DNA from: Actinomycetes bacterium
GTDB lineage: Bacteria; Actinomycetota; Acidimicrobiia; Acidimicrobiales; RAAP-2
Assembly: GCA_021791615.1 (NCBI GenBank)
Contig: JAJYWG010000245.1
Span: forward strand, 1 to 8,986
Direction of reading: 5' to 3'
DNA: 8,986 nucleotides
The position numbers and the translations under genes were made by a program. Shown here one piece after another: positions 1-7,194 of the stretch; position 1 is the first letter of the stretch; each line of letters starts with the position of its first letter. Below the pieces are notes generated by a model that saw nothing but the letters and a program-made list of their open reading frames with translations, did no database searches and had not been told where the DNA came from.

Positions 1-3
1 TTG

Positions 4-552
4 TCACGGTCGCTGCTCCGCTTGCCGTTTGGCTTTGAGGCGAGTGAGCGCTTTTCGAGCGCGGTACAGCTCGGCCTTCGTCTCGGCGTGCTCTTGGATG
101 AGGGCAAGGTGCTCGGCGCGGAGCTGTCCCCACGACAGGGCGCCGACGTCCGTCCTGGGCGTGGGCCGGTCGAAGGGGACGATCCGGGCAGCGCGGTTTT
201 CGTCGTGGGCGGCCCGCAGCTCGGCGTTCTCGGCCTCCAGCAGCCGGGCCGCGTTCAGTAGCGCATGGTTCTCGGCCTCGAGCGCCTCGATGCGGTCGAG
301 GCGGAGCCGGTCGTGCTCACGGAGCTCGGCCAGCTCGGAGCGGAGGAGTGCGACGGTGCTCTGGCCTACGTCGGCTTGCGCGCACTGCCGTGCGAAGGCC
401 TCGACGAGGTCGCTGTAGCGGCGGTAGAGCGTGGCGCGGGGGATGCCCGACGCCTTGGCCAATGCGGCGACGTTCCGGCTGGCGTCGTCGGCGAGGCAAC
501 GCTCGGCAGCACGGCGGACCGCAATGCGGTCAGCTCTCTCGTCACGGGCCAT
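4..552 (-). CDS. GinD/TnpC-like helix-turn-helix coiled-coil protein
   Basis: This 182-aa protein is the last gene of the recombinase block. Residues about 27-48 (NVAALAKASGIPRATLYRRY) form a clear TetR-like helix-turn-helix. Residues about 66-118 are a leucine- and glutamate-rich coiled coil (ELAELREHDRLRLDRIEALE), and the tail from 155 is basic. Small proteins of this design follow the large recombinases in Tn554-type (TnpC) and GInt-type (GinD) elements, where they assist recombination, probably by binding the element end and the recombinases. The ATG at 552 was chosen because it overlaps the 3' end of the 780-aa gene by 11 nt and has GAGG six bases upstream. The frame stays open further upstream to 714, but that part is a shadow of the preceding gene. 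The exact role is inferred from family and position. A role as an ordinary TetR repressor is less likely, since no ligand domain is present. Confidence 0.82.
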   Translation of the reverse strand: MARDERADRIAVRRAAERCLADDASRNVAALAKASGIPRATLYRRYSDLVEAFARQCAQADVGQSTVALLRSELAELREHDRLRLDRIEALEAENHALLNAARLLEAENAELRAAHDENRAARIVPFDRPTPRTDVGALSWGQLRAEHLALIQEHAETKAELYRARKALTRLKAKRQAEQRP

Positions 553-2884
553 GGTTCGCCTCGATGATGGCGTGACGCTTGGCCTCCATGGCCTCGAGCT
601 GGTGGCGGAGGACCTCGCGTTGGGGGGCTGGGAGCCTCTGGAGCCGGAGATGGCGGCGGGCTTCGGCGATCGCGTCCTCGACAGCTGCCAGGTGCTCGGG
701 CAGGTGCTCGGCACAGCTGCACTCCCACCAGCGGCAGTGGGCCATGACGGGGTGGGTGCCGCCCGGGTTGCACAGGCTGGAGGCAGGGTCGAAGGCGCAG
801 TTGGCGCAGCCGCCTAGGTGATAAGTGAGGTGCTCGTCACGCAGCAGGCGGTGTTCGTAGTGGCCGTCGGGGTCGACAAGGCCGGGGAACCGGGCGGTGT
901 CGCGGGCGATCTCGTCGAGACGCCTGGAGGTGCGGCTCGGCTCGGCGGCCCGGACGATCCCAGCCCCACCCTGGCGGGCAAGTAGCCGCTCGGCCAGTGC
1001 TTCGAGCTCGGCTTCGACAGCTTCGGTGACGAGGAGCTCTTTGAACTCGTTGTCGGCAAAGCCGACGTAGCCCTCGCTTATCGTGGCATGAACGTGCTTG
1101 TACTGGATGGCCAATGCAGTCGTGCCAAAGGGACGGTGGGCGATGTACCAGGCCAAGGTCCGCCGCAGGGACCGGGCGTTGACGCCACGGCCATCAAGGA
1201 GGTCGTGGCCCACTAGCTCGTTCACGTGGGCGACGAACGAGCTGATCGCACCGTGCAGGTCGTTGCCGAACTGGAAGAGACGGTCGGCCCGGCGGCGGGC
1301 GCGAACGGTGAGGCCCCCCTCGCTGGCCCGGGCATCGCTGCGGTTCGGCAGCCGAGGCAACTGCTCGAGGACCCCGACGGCACGGTGCACATGCTCGGTG
1401 ACCACCCAGCTCGCGGTAGTCGGTTTTGGCTGGCCTTTGCTGAGCGTGCTCTGGAGGCGGTACACGTAGATGAGGCCGTCGGCGGTGGTGTCCTGGCGGC
1501 AGCAGCCAGCCCGGAGCGCGAGCACCTCGTCACCCCGCATGCCCGAAAGGTAGGTAGTTACGAGGAAACTAGCTGTCTGCAGCATCCTGGACTCGAAGGC
1601 GAGCGAAGCCGGAGAGAACCGGCCCCGCCAGGGCTGGCCGGTCTCAGGGCCGGCAGAGACTGCTGTGCCCATCCCGCCCGGCTCGCCGCCCAGTTCGGCT
1701 CGGGCAGCCTCCAGGACAGAGGCCGCCTCCCGCCAGTGGCGGGCGGCTGGCATGTAGTACCCGCACATCGCGAGGCACAAAGCGACGTTGACATCGCCGA
1801 TGTCCTTGCGACCGGCCCTCCCGCCCTCGGGTAGGTCGTAGACGGGGATGCCCCGGCCAGAGCGGCGACGTACGGCGACGAACTGTTCGACCGACCGACA
1901 GATCTCCTCGCCCGAGCAGGCCCAATCGACTATCTCGGTGCCGTGCTCACGTCCGGCCGCTCCGATCTGGCAACGGGCATGGCGGCCCTGGAGCCAGCGT
2001 CGCGGCAGCCGGGCGGCCATAGCGAGGTGAGTGAGCGCCAGCTTGCCTCCGGCGAGCATGGGCACCCTGTGGCCAGCGAGGAAGCGGTCGAGGCGGTCGG
2101 CATAGTCGTCTGTCCCATAGCCGTAAGCGGCGTCGCAGGGGTAGGACTGAAGCTCGCGATGGGCGGCGAGGATGTCAGCGGCGGCTACCTCCACGTAGAA
2201 CAACGCCCAGCGGAGCAACGGGTCCATGACCGCCGGCGGTACACGGGGCGTGCGGTTCTGGTCCCGCCGGTTGCGACCGATCACGCTTGTCACCGCCTTG
2301 CCGGCCCAGGGGACCAGGTCGGTCACCAGGCAAAGCTCGAGGCGGTCACCTGCGTGCTCGGAGCTGGCAGCAACGGTGAAGTAAGCGAAAAAAACTTGTA
2401 CGGCACGGAGCCGGTTGTACTTGTAGCTCCGGCCACCCCGGCCAGCGAGCACCTCCTTGGCGTACACGTTGAGGTCGCCCTGGTCGATTGCCTCGAGCGG
2501 CTTGCCCGCCAGGTTGGTGCCCAGCCAGGCGAGGAACGGCTCCAAGGACCGCAGATGGAGCAGCGTAGTGGAGGGCGGCCAGGTGAACCGGCCCGCACAG
2601 GGCAGGCGTAGGGGTCGGTTCATGCGGCCCATGGCGAACTCCCGCATCGCCAGTTCGTGAGCCGGGTTGGGGGCCCGCCTCCAGTCGTAGATCCAGTCCT
2701 GCTCGCAGGCCTTGTCGATGGCGTGAGGGTGGGCGCGGAAGTCCCAACGGTCATCGCCAAAACGTGGCAGCCCCAGTGCCTCCCAGCCGGGCAGTGGGCA
2801 GACCGGCTCCCAGTCAGCCCAACACGCCGAGCCGAGCCTCCTCTTTTCCGCCCGCTGGCTGGCGGCCGGGCGGCCCTCAGCCAT
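542..2884 (-). CDS. Large tyrosine recombinase-like protein (GinC-like), 780 aa
   Basis: This is the third and largest protein of the gin-type block. The catalytic domain lies at about 430-620: Arg I is R450 in LSGMRGDEVLAL, the Lys is probably K483 or K487, Arg II is R574 in ARSLRRT with the usual His replaced by R571, the second His is H597 in YKH, and the nucleophile is probably Y606 in ISEGYVG. The core-binding region is around 100-200. A cysteine-rich tail follows (C693, C696, C705, C717, C722, C724) that could bind metal, then a helical end. The ATG at 2884 overlaps the preceding stop by 8 nt and has GGAGGT six bases upstream. It is about twice the size of a simple integrase, as expected for the long recombinases of GInt-type islands. 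Family membership is clear. Whether it cleaves DNA or only assembles the complex cannot be told from sequence. Confidence 0.85.
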   Translation of the reverse strand: MAEGRPAASQRAEKRRLGSACWADWEPVCPLPGWEALGLPRFGDDRWDFRAHPHAIDKACEQDWIYDWRRAPNPAHELAMREFAMGRMNRPLRLPCAGRFTWPPSTTLLHLRSLEPFLAWLGTNLAGKPLEAIDQGDLNVYAKEVLAGRGGRSYKYNRLRAVQVFFAYFTVAASSEHAGDRLELCLVTDLVPWAGKAVTSVIGRNRRDQNRTPRVPPAVMDPLLRWALFYVEVAAADILAAHRELQSYPCDAAYGYGTDDYADRLDRFLAGHRVPMLAGGKLALTHLAMAARLPRRWLQGRHARCQIGAAGREHGTEIVDWACSGEEICRSVEQFVAVRRRSGRGIPVYDLPEGGRAGRKDIGDVNVALCLAMCGYYMPAARHWREAASVLEAARAELGGEPGGMGTAVSAGPETGQPWRGRFSPASLAFESRMLQTASFLVTTYLSGMRGDEVLALRAGCCRQDTTADGLIYVYRLQSTLSKGQPKPTTASWVVTEHVHRAVGVLEQLPRLPNRSDARASEGGLTVRARRRADRLFQFGNDLHGAISSFVAHVNELVGHDLLDGRGVNARSLRRTLAWYIAHRPFGTTALAIQYKHVHATISEGYVGFADNEFKELLVTEAVEAELEALAERLLARQGGAGIVRAAEPSRTSRRLDEIARDTARFPGLVDPDGHYEHRLLRDEHLTYHLGGCANCAFDPASSLCNPGGTHPVMAHCRWWECSCAEHLPEHLAAVEDAIAEARRHLRLQRLPAPQREVLRHQLEAMEAKRHAIIEANHGP
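559..562 (-). promoter_or_regulatory. Ribosome binding site of the HTH/coiled-coil gene
   Basis: GAGG on the minus strand lies six bases before the ATG at 552, inside the end of the 780-aa gene. It supports the short 182-aa reading over the longer open frame reaching 714. Confidence 0.5.
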
Positions 2885-4757
2885 GGCGGTACCTCCGGGC
2901 GGTTGCCACGGTCGGCAGGTAGAAGCCGGCGCCGTCGGCGCTCCGGGCTTGCTCCTGGGCTGCCGCGAGGGTGGCTTCGTCGAAGCGCGGGAGCACGTCG
3001 TCGACGATGCGGACGAAGTCAGCCCCCCAGGCCTCGCACCACTCTTCTTCGCCCATCAAGAACCGCTGGCCCAAGATGTGGTGGAGGTAGGTGACGACCG
3101 CTGGGAGCTTCCCGGCGCTGATAACAGCGTTGCGGCACTGCAAGCAGCCGGTGAAGCTGACAGGGCAACCCTCGCCAGCAGTGCCGAAGGGGCTGTCGAA
3201 AAAACCACGGCAGCCTGCCAGTTGCACCTCGAGGAGCCCCGGGCCGGCGCTCGGCTTCCCAGCCTCCGGTGCCGACGAAGCTCGGGTGCCGACCACCACG
3301 GGCGCCCCTCCCGAGCGGGCACCGGCCCGGGCGGCTTCGACCCGTTCGTAGAGCGCGTCGCTCACGGTCCAGGCGTGCAGCGGCCCGAGCGAGGCGATGT
3401 CGCCGTAATGGCGCATCGCGACCGGAGGAGTGTTCCCGGCGGCGTGCGCTGTCGCCGCGATGTCGCCTCCAACTGCCCGGTAGGCAGCTGCCACGTAGGT
3501 CTTACGGAGCCGGCTCCCGTGCAACGCCAGCCGCTCCTCGGTACCCGGCGCTGGTGACTCCCAGACGAGGTCGTAATCGAGGGCGAACTGCTGGAGCGGC
3601 GAGCTCCTGCCCTCGGCGTTCCGGACGCGGAAGTGCTCGGTGGCGCCCGTCGTGAACCCGCTCCTCTCTGTGACCGCCACCCACAACGCATCGGAGCCCG
3701 CCCAGCGGCGCGCCCGCTCGCCGGCCCGCACCAGGTTGCGGACCAGCCCACCTGGGGAAGTGCCCTGCCCGTCGGGCACCCGGGCGACGCGCTCGGAGCG
3801 GGAGCGGCCCGCCCGGTACTTGTGGTGGCGGATCGTGACTTTGCCCGCAGAGGGGTTGGCGAGGCAATCAATAGTAAGGAGCGCGGCCGACGCCGGCGTG
3901 AGCTCGCTTTGGAGCAGCAGCAGGGCCCAAAACCCGACCAGGTCACGAGGAGTTGGCCACAACAGCCGCCGGGCCGTCGACAGCCTGTTCATATAGCTGG
4001 GCACGAACGCGCCCCTCGATTCCTCGCGCAGCTGCGCGACCGTGCGGTCCCCGTGGTTGTCCAAGTACCAGGCGACATTTGCCATGCTGTGCCAGCCACC
4101 AGCGCTGTGGTCTGGGTGGCCTCCTGTCGCCAGCAACGCCGGTCCCTCGCCGAGCAAACGCCGCATGACCCGGCCGACGTCGCGCCTAGCGGCGTGGGCG
4201 ATCGCCCGCGCTTCGCCAAGCGTGTAGGCATCGCGGGGCACGGTCGCTGGCTTGGCGCACGTCGCACCAAAGGCCAACCTGCGCTGCAGTGCTGGGCTGA
4301 GGGTCGCGCCGTGCTCTTCGACGGCTTCGCGCAGCAGCGCGCAGAGCGCGCTGACCAATGAGCACGGCTGGCTACTTTCGCTGCCGTAGCGCTCGACCAT
4401 CGCGTCTTGGAACCGGTCGACTACGTCAGCCCCGAGGTCGTCGAGCCCGCGGGCGCCAACCCCTTTGCCTGCAAGGAACCGCAGGAAGGCGCGCATCGCC
4501 ACCACGAAGTGCTGCGCGCTCGATGAGGAGCCCACACCGCGGTCAGGCTCGGACATCGTGAACAGGCACTGCACCAACTGGCGTTTGAGGCGCTCACCGG
4601 GCACCGAGCCCAGCTCGAAGCGGCTCACCTTGCGTTCGTGGGGGAACTGGCACGCCAGGACCATCGGGAGGTCCTGGTCGACCCACACCGGCCCCAGCTC
4701 GGCGGCCGCGCTGTGGCCCGGGGCAAACGTAAGTTTCTGCCCGGGACGCCGGCCCAT
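2877..4757 (-). CDS. Divergent tyrosine recombinase-like protein (GinB-like), 626 aa
   Basis: This is the second protein of the gin-type block. The catalytic-like domain is at about 265-470. Arg II is present (R418 in GSRLRKT) and so is a tyrosine in a typical setting (Y451 in MRHYGDI). However, Arg I is replaced by T287 (SELTPAS where TGLRxxE is usual), the HxxR histidine by S415, and the second histidine by N442 (AGN where LGH is usual). The C-terminal part carries a likely metal-binding cluster (C516, C531, C538, C541, including CLQC). The ATG at 4757 was chosen because its A is also the last base of the preceding TGA stop and GGAGG lies eight bases upstream. The frame is open to 4913, but that stretch only shadows the 554-aa gene. 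It may be a structural or accessory subunit rather than an independent recombinase; that is inference. Confidence 0.84.
   Translation of the reverse strand: MGRRPGQKLTFAPGHSAAAELGPVWVDQDLPMVLACQFPHERKVSRFELGSVPGERLKRQLVQCLFTMSEPDRGVGSSSSAQHFVVAMRAFLRFLAGKGVGARGLDDLGADVVDRFQDAMVERYGSESSQPCSLVSALCALLREAVEEHGATLSPALQRRLAFGATCAKPATVPRDAYTLGEARAIAHAARRDVGRVMRRLLGEGPALLATGGHPDHSAGGWHSMANVAWYLDNHGDRTVAQLREESRGAFVPSYMNRLSTARRLLWPTPRDLVGFWALLLLQSELTPASAALLTIDCLANPSAGKVTIRHHKYRAGRSRSERVARVPDGQGTSPGGLVRNLVRAGERARRWAGSDALWVAVTERSGFTTGATEHFRVRNAEGRSSPLQQFALDYDLVWESPAPGTEERLALHGSRLRKTYVAAAYRAVGGDIAATAHAAGNTPPVAMRHYGDIASLGPLHAWTVSDALYERVEAARAGARSGGAPVVVGTRASSAPEAGKPSAGPGLLEVQLAGCRGFFDSPFGTAGEGCPVSFTGCLQCRNAVISAGKLPAVVTYLHHILGQRFLMGEEEWCEAWGADFVRIVDDVLPRFDEATLAAAQEQARSADGAGFYLPTVATARRYRHG
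2891..2896 (-). promoter_or_regulatory. Ribosome binding site of the 780-aa recombinase gene
   Basis: GGAGGT on the minus strand sits six bases before the ATG at 2884, within the last codons of the 626-aa gene. It fixes the start and shows that the gene has its own strong initiation signal despite the overlap. Confidence 0.7.
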
Positions 4758-6421
4758 CAGCGCTTCCTCCCCTCCGGGGCGGGCTGACGGGCGGCCAGGT
4801 CGCCTACGAAGGCATCGAAGACCTCTTGCACGCTGCGGGCATGGAAGTCCCGGAGCTCGGCGATGTTGTCCAAATAAATGAAGGTGCTGGTTATGGACTG
4901 GTGCCCGAGCCATCTCTGCAACGTGCGCAACGGGTCACCGAAGACCTTGCGGTACCTGGTCTCGGGGATGCCGCCGAACGCTTCGGCGACGTTACCTGTG
5001 TCCAGCTGCGCCGCAATTAGGGCCGACAAGACCCTGGTCGCGTAGGAATGACGGAGCACGTGCGGAGACACCTCCAGGCTGACCCCTGCCGCCGCGCAAC
5101 GTTCGCTCGCCCGGCGGAACATCGTCTGCCACGACTTGAGCGCCGCTGGCTCGCCTCCCTCGGCCAGCCACAGCATCACCGGCCCGATGGCCTGGCCCGA
5201 CCCGTCCACCTCCACCAGCCGCCGCCGCCCGGAGGCGTCCAAGCCGCTCCAGCGCCGCTGGCCCCAGGACCCGTCTCCCTCTTGGACCTGGCAGCCCGTC
5301 GCTGTCAGGTTGCGGCAAGCGAGGGCTTGGCCGCCCTGGAGCAGCCGCTCGTAGTCGCCGCGCGCCCGCGCCGCCCGCACTCGTTGCTCGCGGTCCCAGC
5401 GCACGTACTCCCACAGGCGCGCCACGACCGACGTCGCCACTGGCACCCGCCGGCCTCGGCCGCCCTTGGTGACCGAGGCAGCGAAGCCGAGCTCGACCAA
5501 CGGCCCCCGACCCTCGGCCGGCCCGTCGAGCGAGGGGAGCTCTTGGACCACCATGGCGGCCAGCTCGCTGACCCGGGCCCCGGTGGTCACCAAGGTGTCG
5601 CAGAAGCGAGCGTTCCGCTCGGAATTGCGCCCTCGGTATGCCGGGAGGGCTGTGGTGCCGGCGGCCATGCCACGGACGCCGGCATCTCTCCACAGGCGGT
5701 ACTGCTCCTCGTCCAGCAGGACCATCGCATGACGGCTCTGTGGGGCGCCCTCTCTGCCGAAGCGCCTTGTCGCCCGCCGGCCCCAACGGGCGTGCTCTTC
5801 GATCGCCGCCACGTTCGCGCCGGAAGATATGAACGGTGCTCGGTCGATGAGCTCGTGGAGCCCGGCCCAGTCGTACAGCTTGGCGAGGGCGCAGACCGCC
5901 CGGTCCCATGACCGCCCACTGATCGTCCGTGTTGCTCCCGCCCAGCCCGGCACCCCCGTATGCCTGCGTAGCTTGTGGAACGCCAAGAGGTCGGACCGGT
6001 CTGCTTCCAGCCACGACTTGCCCCGCGCGTCGCGCAAGAACCTGGCCCACACCACGACATCTCTCGCATAGGAACGGACCGTGTTCTCCGCCAAGCCCCC
6101 CAGCACCCAAAGGTCCGCAAAAAAGCGGTTCAGGAGCTGCTCGTCACCGCTCTGCGGGTCGATGCACGGGGTCCGGTCAGGGATGCCCAGGCACGCGAAC
6201 CGCTCGGCCGCCCGTGGTACGAGCGCGCGCCCGACGCCGTCCTCCCCGACAACCACGCACCGTGCTGCCGCGTCGTAGTCGATGAAATCGAGGTCGAGCC
6301 GCGGAATGAGACACTCTACCCCGTGGACACTATAACTGAAGACATAACCGGGTCGACATGGCCCAACTGGGCAGAAAGTGCCGGTAACAAGGCCTGGACG
6401 TCCAGGCCGGCTCGGTGCCAC
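4757..6421 (-). CDS. Tyrosine recombinase (GinA-like), complete active site, 554 aa
   Basis: This is the first protein of the gin-type block and has the most complete active site of the three: R283 (TTGARVSEL), K319 (VTKGGRGRR), H454 and R457 (SPHVLRHSYATR), H507 (LGHQSITS) and Y516 (TFIYLDN). The core-binding domain is at about 95-190 (AENTVRSYARDVVVWARFL). An insertion at about 345-420, between the Lys and HxxR motifs, is typical of these long recombinases. The start is uncertain. Family-like sequence begins near residue 41 (RLDLDFIDYD), yet the only standard start upstream of it is the GTG at 6421, which lies inside the truncated ritB gene and overlaps it by 106 nt. Alternatives are ATT at 6307 or GTG at 6256, neither with a good ribosome binding site. 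Residues 1 to about 25 would be encoded by ritB DNA in another frame. The stop overlaps the next ATG by one base. Confidence 0.85.
   Translation of the reverse strand: MAPSRPGRPGLVTGTFCPVGPCRPGYVFSYSVHGVECLIPRLDLDFIDYDAAARCVVVGEDGVGRALVPRAAERFACLGIPDRTPCIDPQSGDEQLLNRFFADLWVLGGLAENTVRSYARDVVVWARFLRDARGKSWLEADRSDLLAFHKLRRHTGVPGWAGATRTISGRSWDRAVCALAKLYDWAGLHELIDRAPFISSGANVAAIEEHARWGRRATRRFGREGAPQSRHAMVLLDEEQYRLWRDAGVRGMAAGTTALPAYRGRNSERNARFCDTLVTTGARVSELAAMVVQELPSLDGPAEGRGPLVELGFAASVTKGGRGRRVPVATSVVARLWEYVRWDREQRVRAARARGDYERLLQGGQALACRNLTATGCQVQEGDGSWGQRRWSGLDASGRRRLVEVDGSGQAIGPVMLWLAEGGEPAALKSWQTMFRRASERCAAAGVSLEVSPHVLRHSYATRVLSALIAAQLDTGNVAEAFGGIPETRYRKVFGDPLRTLQRWLGHQSITSTFIYLDNIAELRDFHARSVQEVFDAFVGDLAARQPAPEGRKR
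4766..4770 (-). promoter_or_regulatory. Ribosome binding site of the 626-aa recombinase gene
   Basis: GGAGG on the minus strand lies eight bases before the ATG at 4757. With the one-base stop/start overlap, it decides that start over the upstream in-frame codon at 4913. Confidence 0.7.
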
Positions 6422-7194
6422 CGGAGGAGGGTGCTGACCGCGAAACTGTGGCGGAGGTCATGGAGCCTCGGCCGGCGTGCCCTGGACCCCGGGGGTGGCG
6501 CCAGCCCGGCCTGGCCGACCAGCTGGGTGAAGGTCTGCTCAAGTGTAGTCTGGCCGAGGCGGCCCCTGCGGCTGGACACAAAGAACCCGCTGGTTGCCGA
6601 CGGTGGCCAACAGAGGTCACGAGCGCGTCGGTACTCCTCGAGCACCTCCACCGTGGTGGCGTGCAGCGCCAGCTCCCTCGATTTGTTGAACTTCGTGGCG
6701 ATGACCCTCAACCGGCCAGCACCAAGGTCGACGTCGTCGTAGCGAAGGCGCACCAGCTCCCCCGAGCGGAGGCCGGTCACCGCCAACAACCCGATGGCCG
6801 TCTCGGTCGTGAGGGCCCGCAGCGGCGGGCGTAGGAGGCGGCTCAGCCTCATCAGCTCGACGAGCTCTTCGTCGCTGTAGATATGAGGGGGGACACGTCG
6901 GCGGCCCTCTGGCAGGAGGTCCTTCGGCGGGACCTCGCAGCTCGGGTCGATGGCTTGCAGGTAGGTGGCGAACCCCCTCACCATGGCGAGGCGCTGGTAG
7001 TGGCGCAATTGGGTTGCCCCCGCCCCGACCGCCCAGGCGAGGGCCGCTTCGACGGTCACGGTGCCCAGCCCGGCTCGGTCGAGGTAGCCGGCAAAGTCGG
7101 CCAGGGGGCCGTCCTGGCCGGCCAGGACGTAGCCGAAGGACCGGCGCAGGGCCAGGTAATCATGGACAGCAGGCAACAAGGCCGGGAGGCTCAT
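6316..7194 (-). CDS. ritB: RitB-like tyrosine recombinase, 3'-truncated, catalytic Tyr lost
   Basis: This 292-aa frame matches the second recombinase of RIT elements: N-terminal YLALRRSFGYVL, then HIYSDEELVELM, Arg I R143 (TGLRSGE), K171 (TKFNKSRELALH), H245 and R248 (RPRLHDLRHSFAV), and H279 (SAQLGH). RitB proteins normally continue after LGHxDP into a TYWYL-type motif holding the nucleophilic tyrosine. Here VDP is followed by ten unrelated residues and a TAG stop, and no other frame restores the motif. The protein should therefore be unable to cleave DNA. The cause appears to be insertion of the gin-type island at about 6345. The ATG at 7194 was chosen because it shares one base with the preceding TGA and follows GGAGGT by six bases; a TTG at 7212 would add six residues. 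Two long palindromes (7110-7129, 6391-6408) lie within the gene. Confidence 0.85.
   Translation of the reverse strand: MSLPALLPAVHDYLALRRSFGYVLAGQDGPLADFAGYLDRAGLGTVTVEAALAWAVGAGATQLRHYQRLAMVRGFATYLQAIDPSCEVPPKDLLPEGRRRVPPHIYSDEELVELMRLSRLLRPPLRALTTETAIGLLAVTGLRSGELVRLRYDDVDLGAGRLRVIATKFNKSRELALHATTVEVLEEYRRARDLCWPPSATSGFFVSSRRGRLGQTTLEQTFTQLVGQAGLAPPPGSRARRPRLHDLRHSFAVSTLLRWHRAGLDVQALLPALSAQLGHVDPVMSSVIVSTG
6331..6348. other. Probable insertion junction (attachment site) between ritB and the gin-type island
   Basis: This AT-rich stretch lies in otherwise very GC-rich DNA, exactly where RitB similarity ends after codon CCG (6351-6349, P282). Bases 6331-6346 form an imperfect dyad of the form TATnnCTnnAGnnATA, such as a tyrosine recombinase could bind. 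The exact crossover base cannot be set without the empty site or the other junction. Confidence 0.5.
6391..6408. repeat. Perfect 18-bp palindrome inside ritB
   Basis: The half-site is GGCCTGGAC followed directly by its reverse complement. It encodes GLDVQA near the RitB HxxR-to-LGH interval and lies about 45 bp from the island junction. It may simply reflect coding constraint in GC-rich DNA. Confidence 0.6.
7110..7129. repeat. Perfect 20-bp palindrome inside ritB
   Basis: The half-site is CGTCCTGGCC followed directly by its reverse complement, in codons for VLAGQDG near the RitB N-terminus. It could be chance in GC-rich coding DNA or a binding site; there is no further evidence either way. 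Confidence 0.6.

Larger units (their letters stand above)
4..6345 (-). mobile_element. GInt/Tn554-like recombinase module (ginABCD-type), one end visible
   Basis: Four overlapping genes, three long tyrosine-recombinase-like proteins (554, 626, 780 aa) and a small HTH/coiled-coil protein, make up a ginABCD-type module. In GInt islands this quartet sits at one end with cargo beyond the fourth gene; Tn554 has a comparable tnpABC set. The right border is placed at about 6340-6348, where RitB-like coding sequence stops abruptly and a short AT-rich stretch begins. The other end and any cargo lie left of base 1. The assignment rests on gene order, sizes and motifs; a Tn554-family label would fit nearly as well. 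Confidence 0.7.

Noticed and set aside
553..714. Upstream extension of the HTH/coiled-coil protein
   Set aside because: It lies fully inside the 780-aa gene and reads as low-complexity shadow sequence; the ATG at 552 fits the overlap pattern.
4758..4913. Upstream extension of the 626-aa recombinase
   Set aside because: It would overlap the 554-aa gene by over 150 nt, has recombinase-unlike sequence, and a better ATG with GGAGG lies at 4757.
5048..5911. Long plus-strand open frame (287 codons) and other plus-strand frames of 200-260 codons
   Set aside because: They lie opposite genes with clear recombinase motifs and show no recognisable domains. Long antisense frames are common in high-GC DNA.
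6300..6345. Simple frameshift as the cause of the missing RitB tyrosine
   Set aside because: None of the three frames after the break shows the expected TYWYL-type sequence, so the DNA itself is absent.
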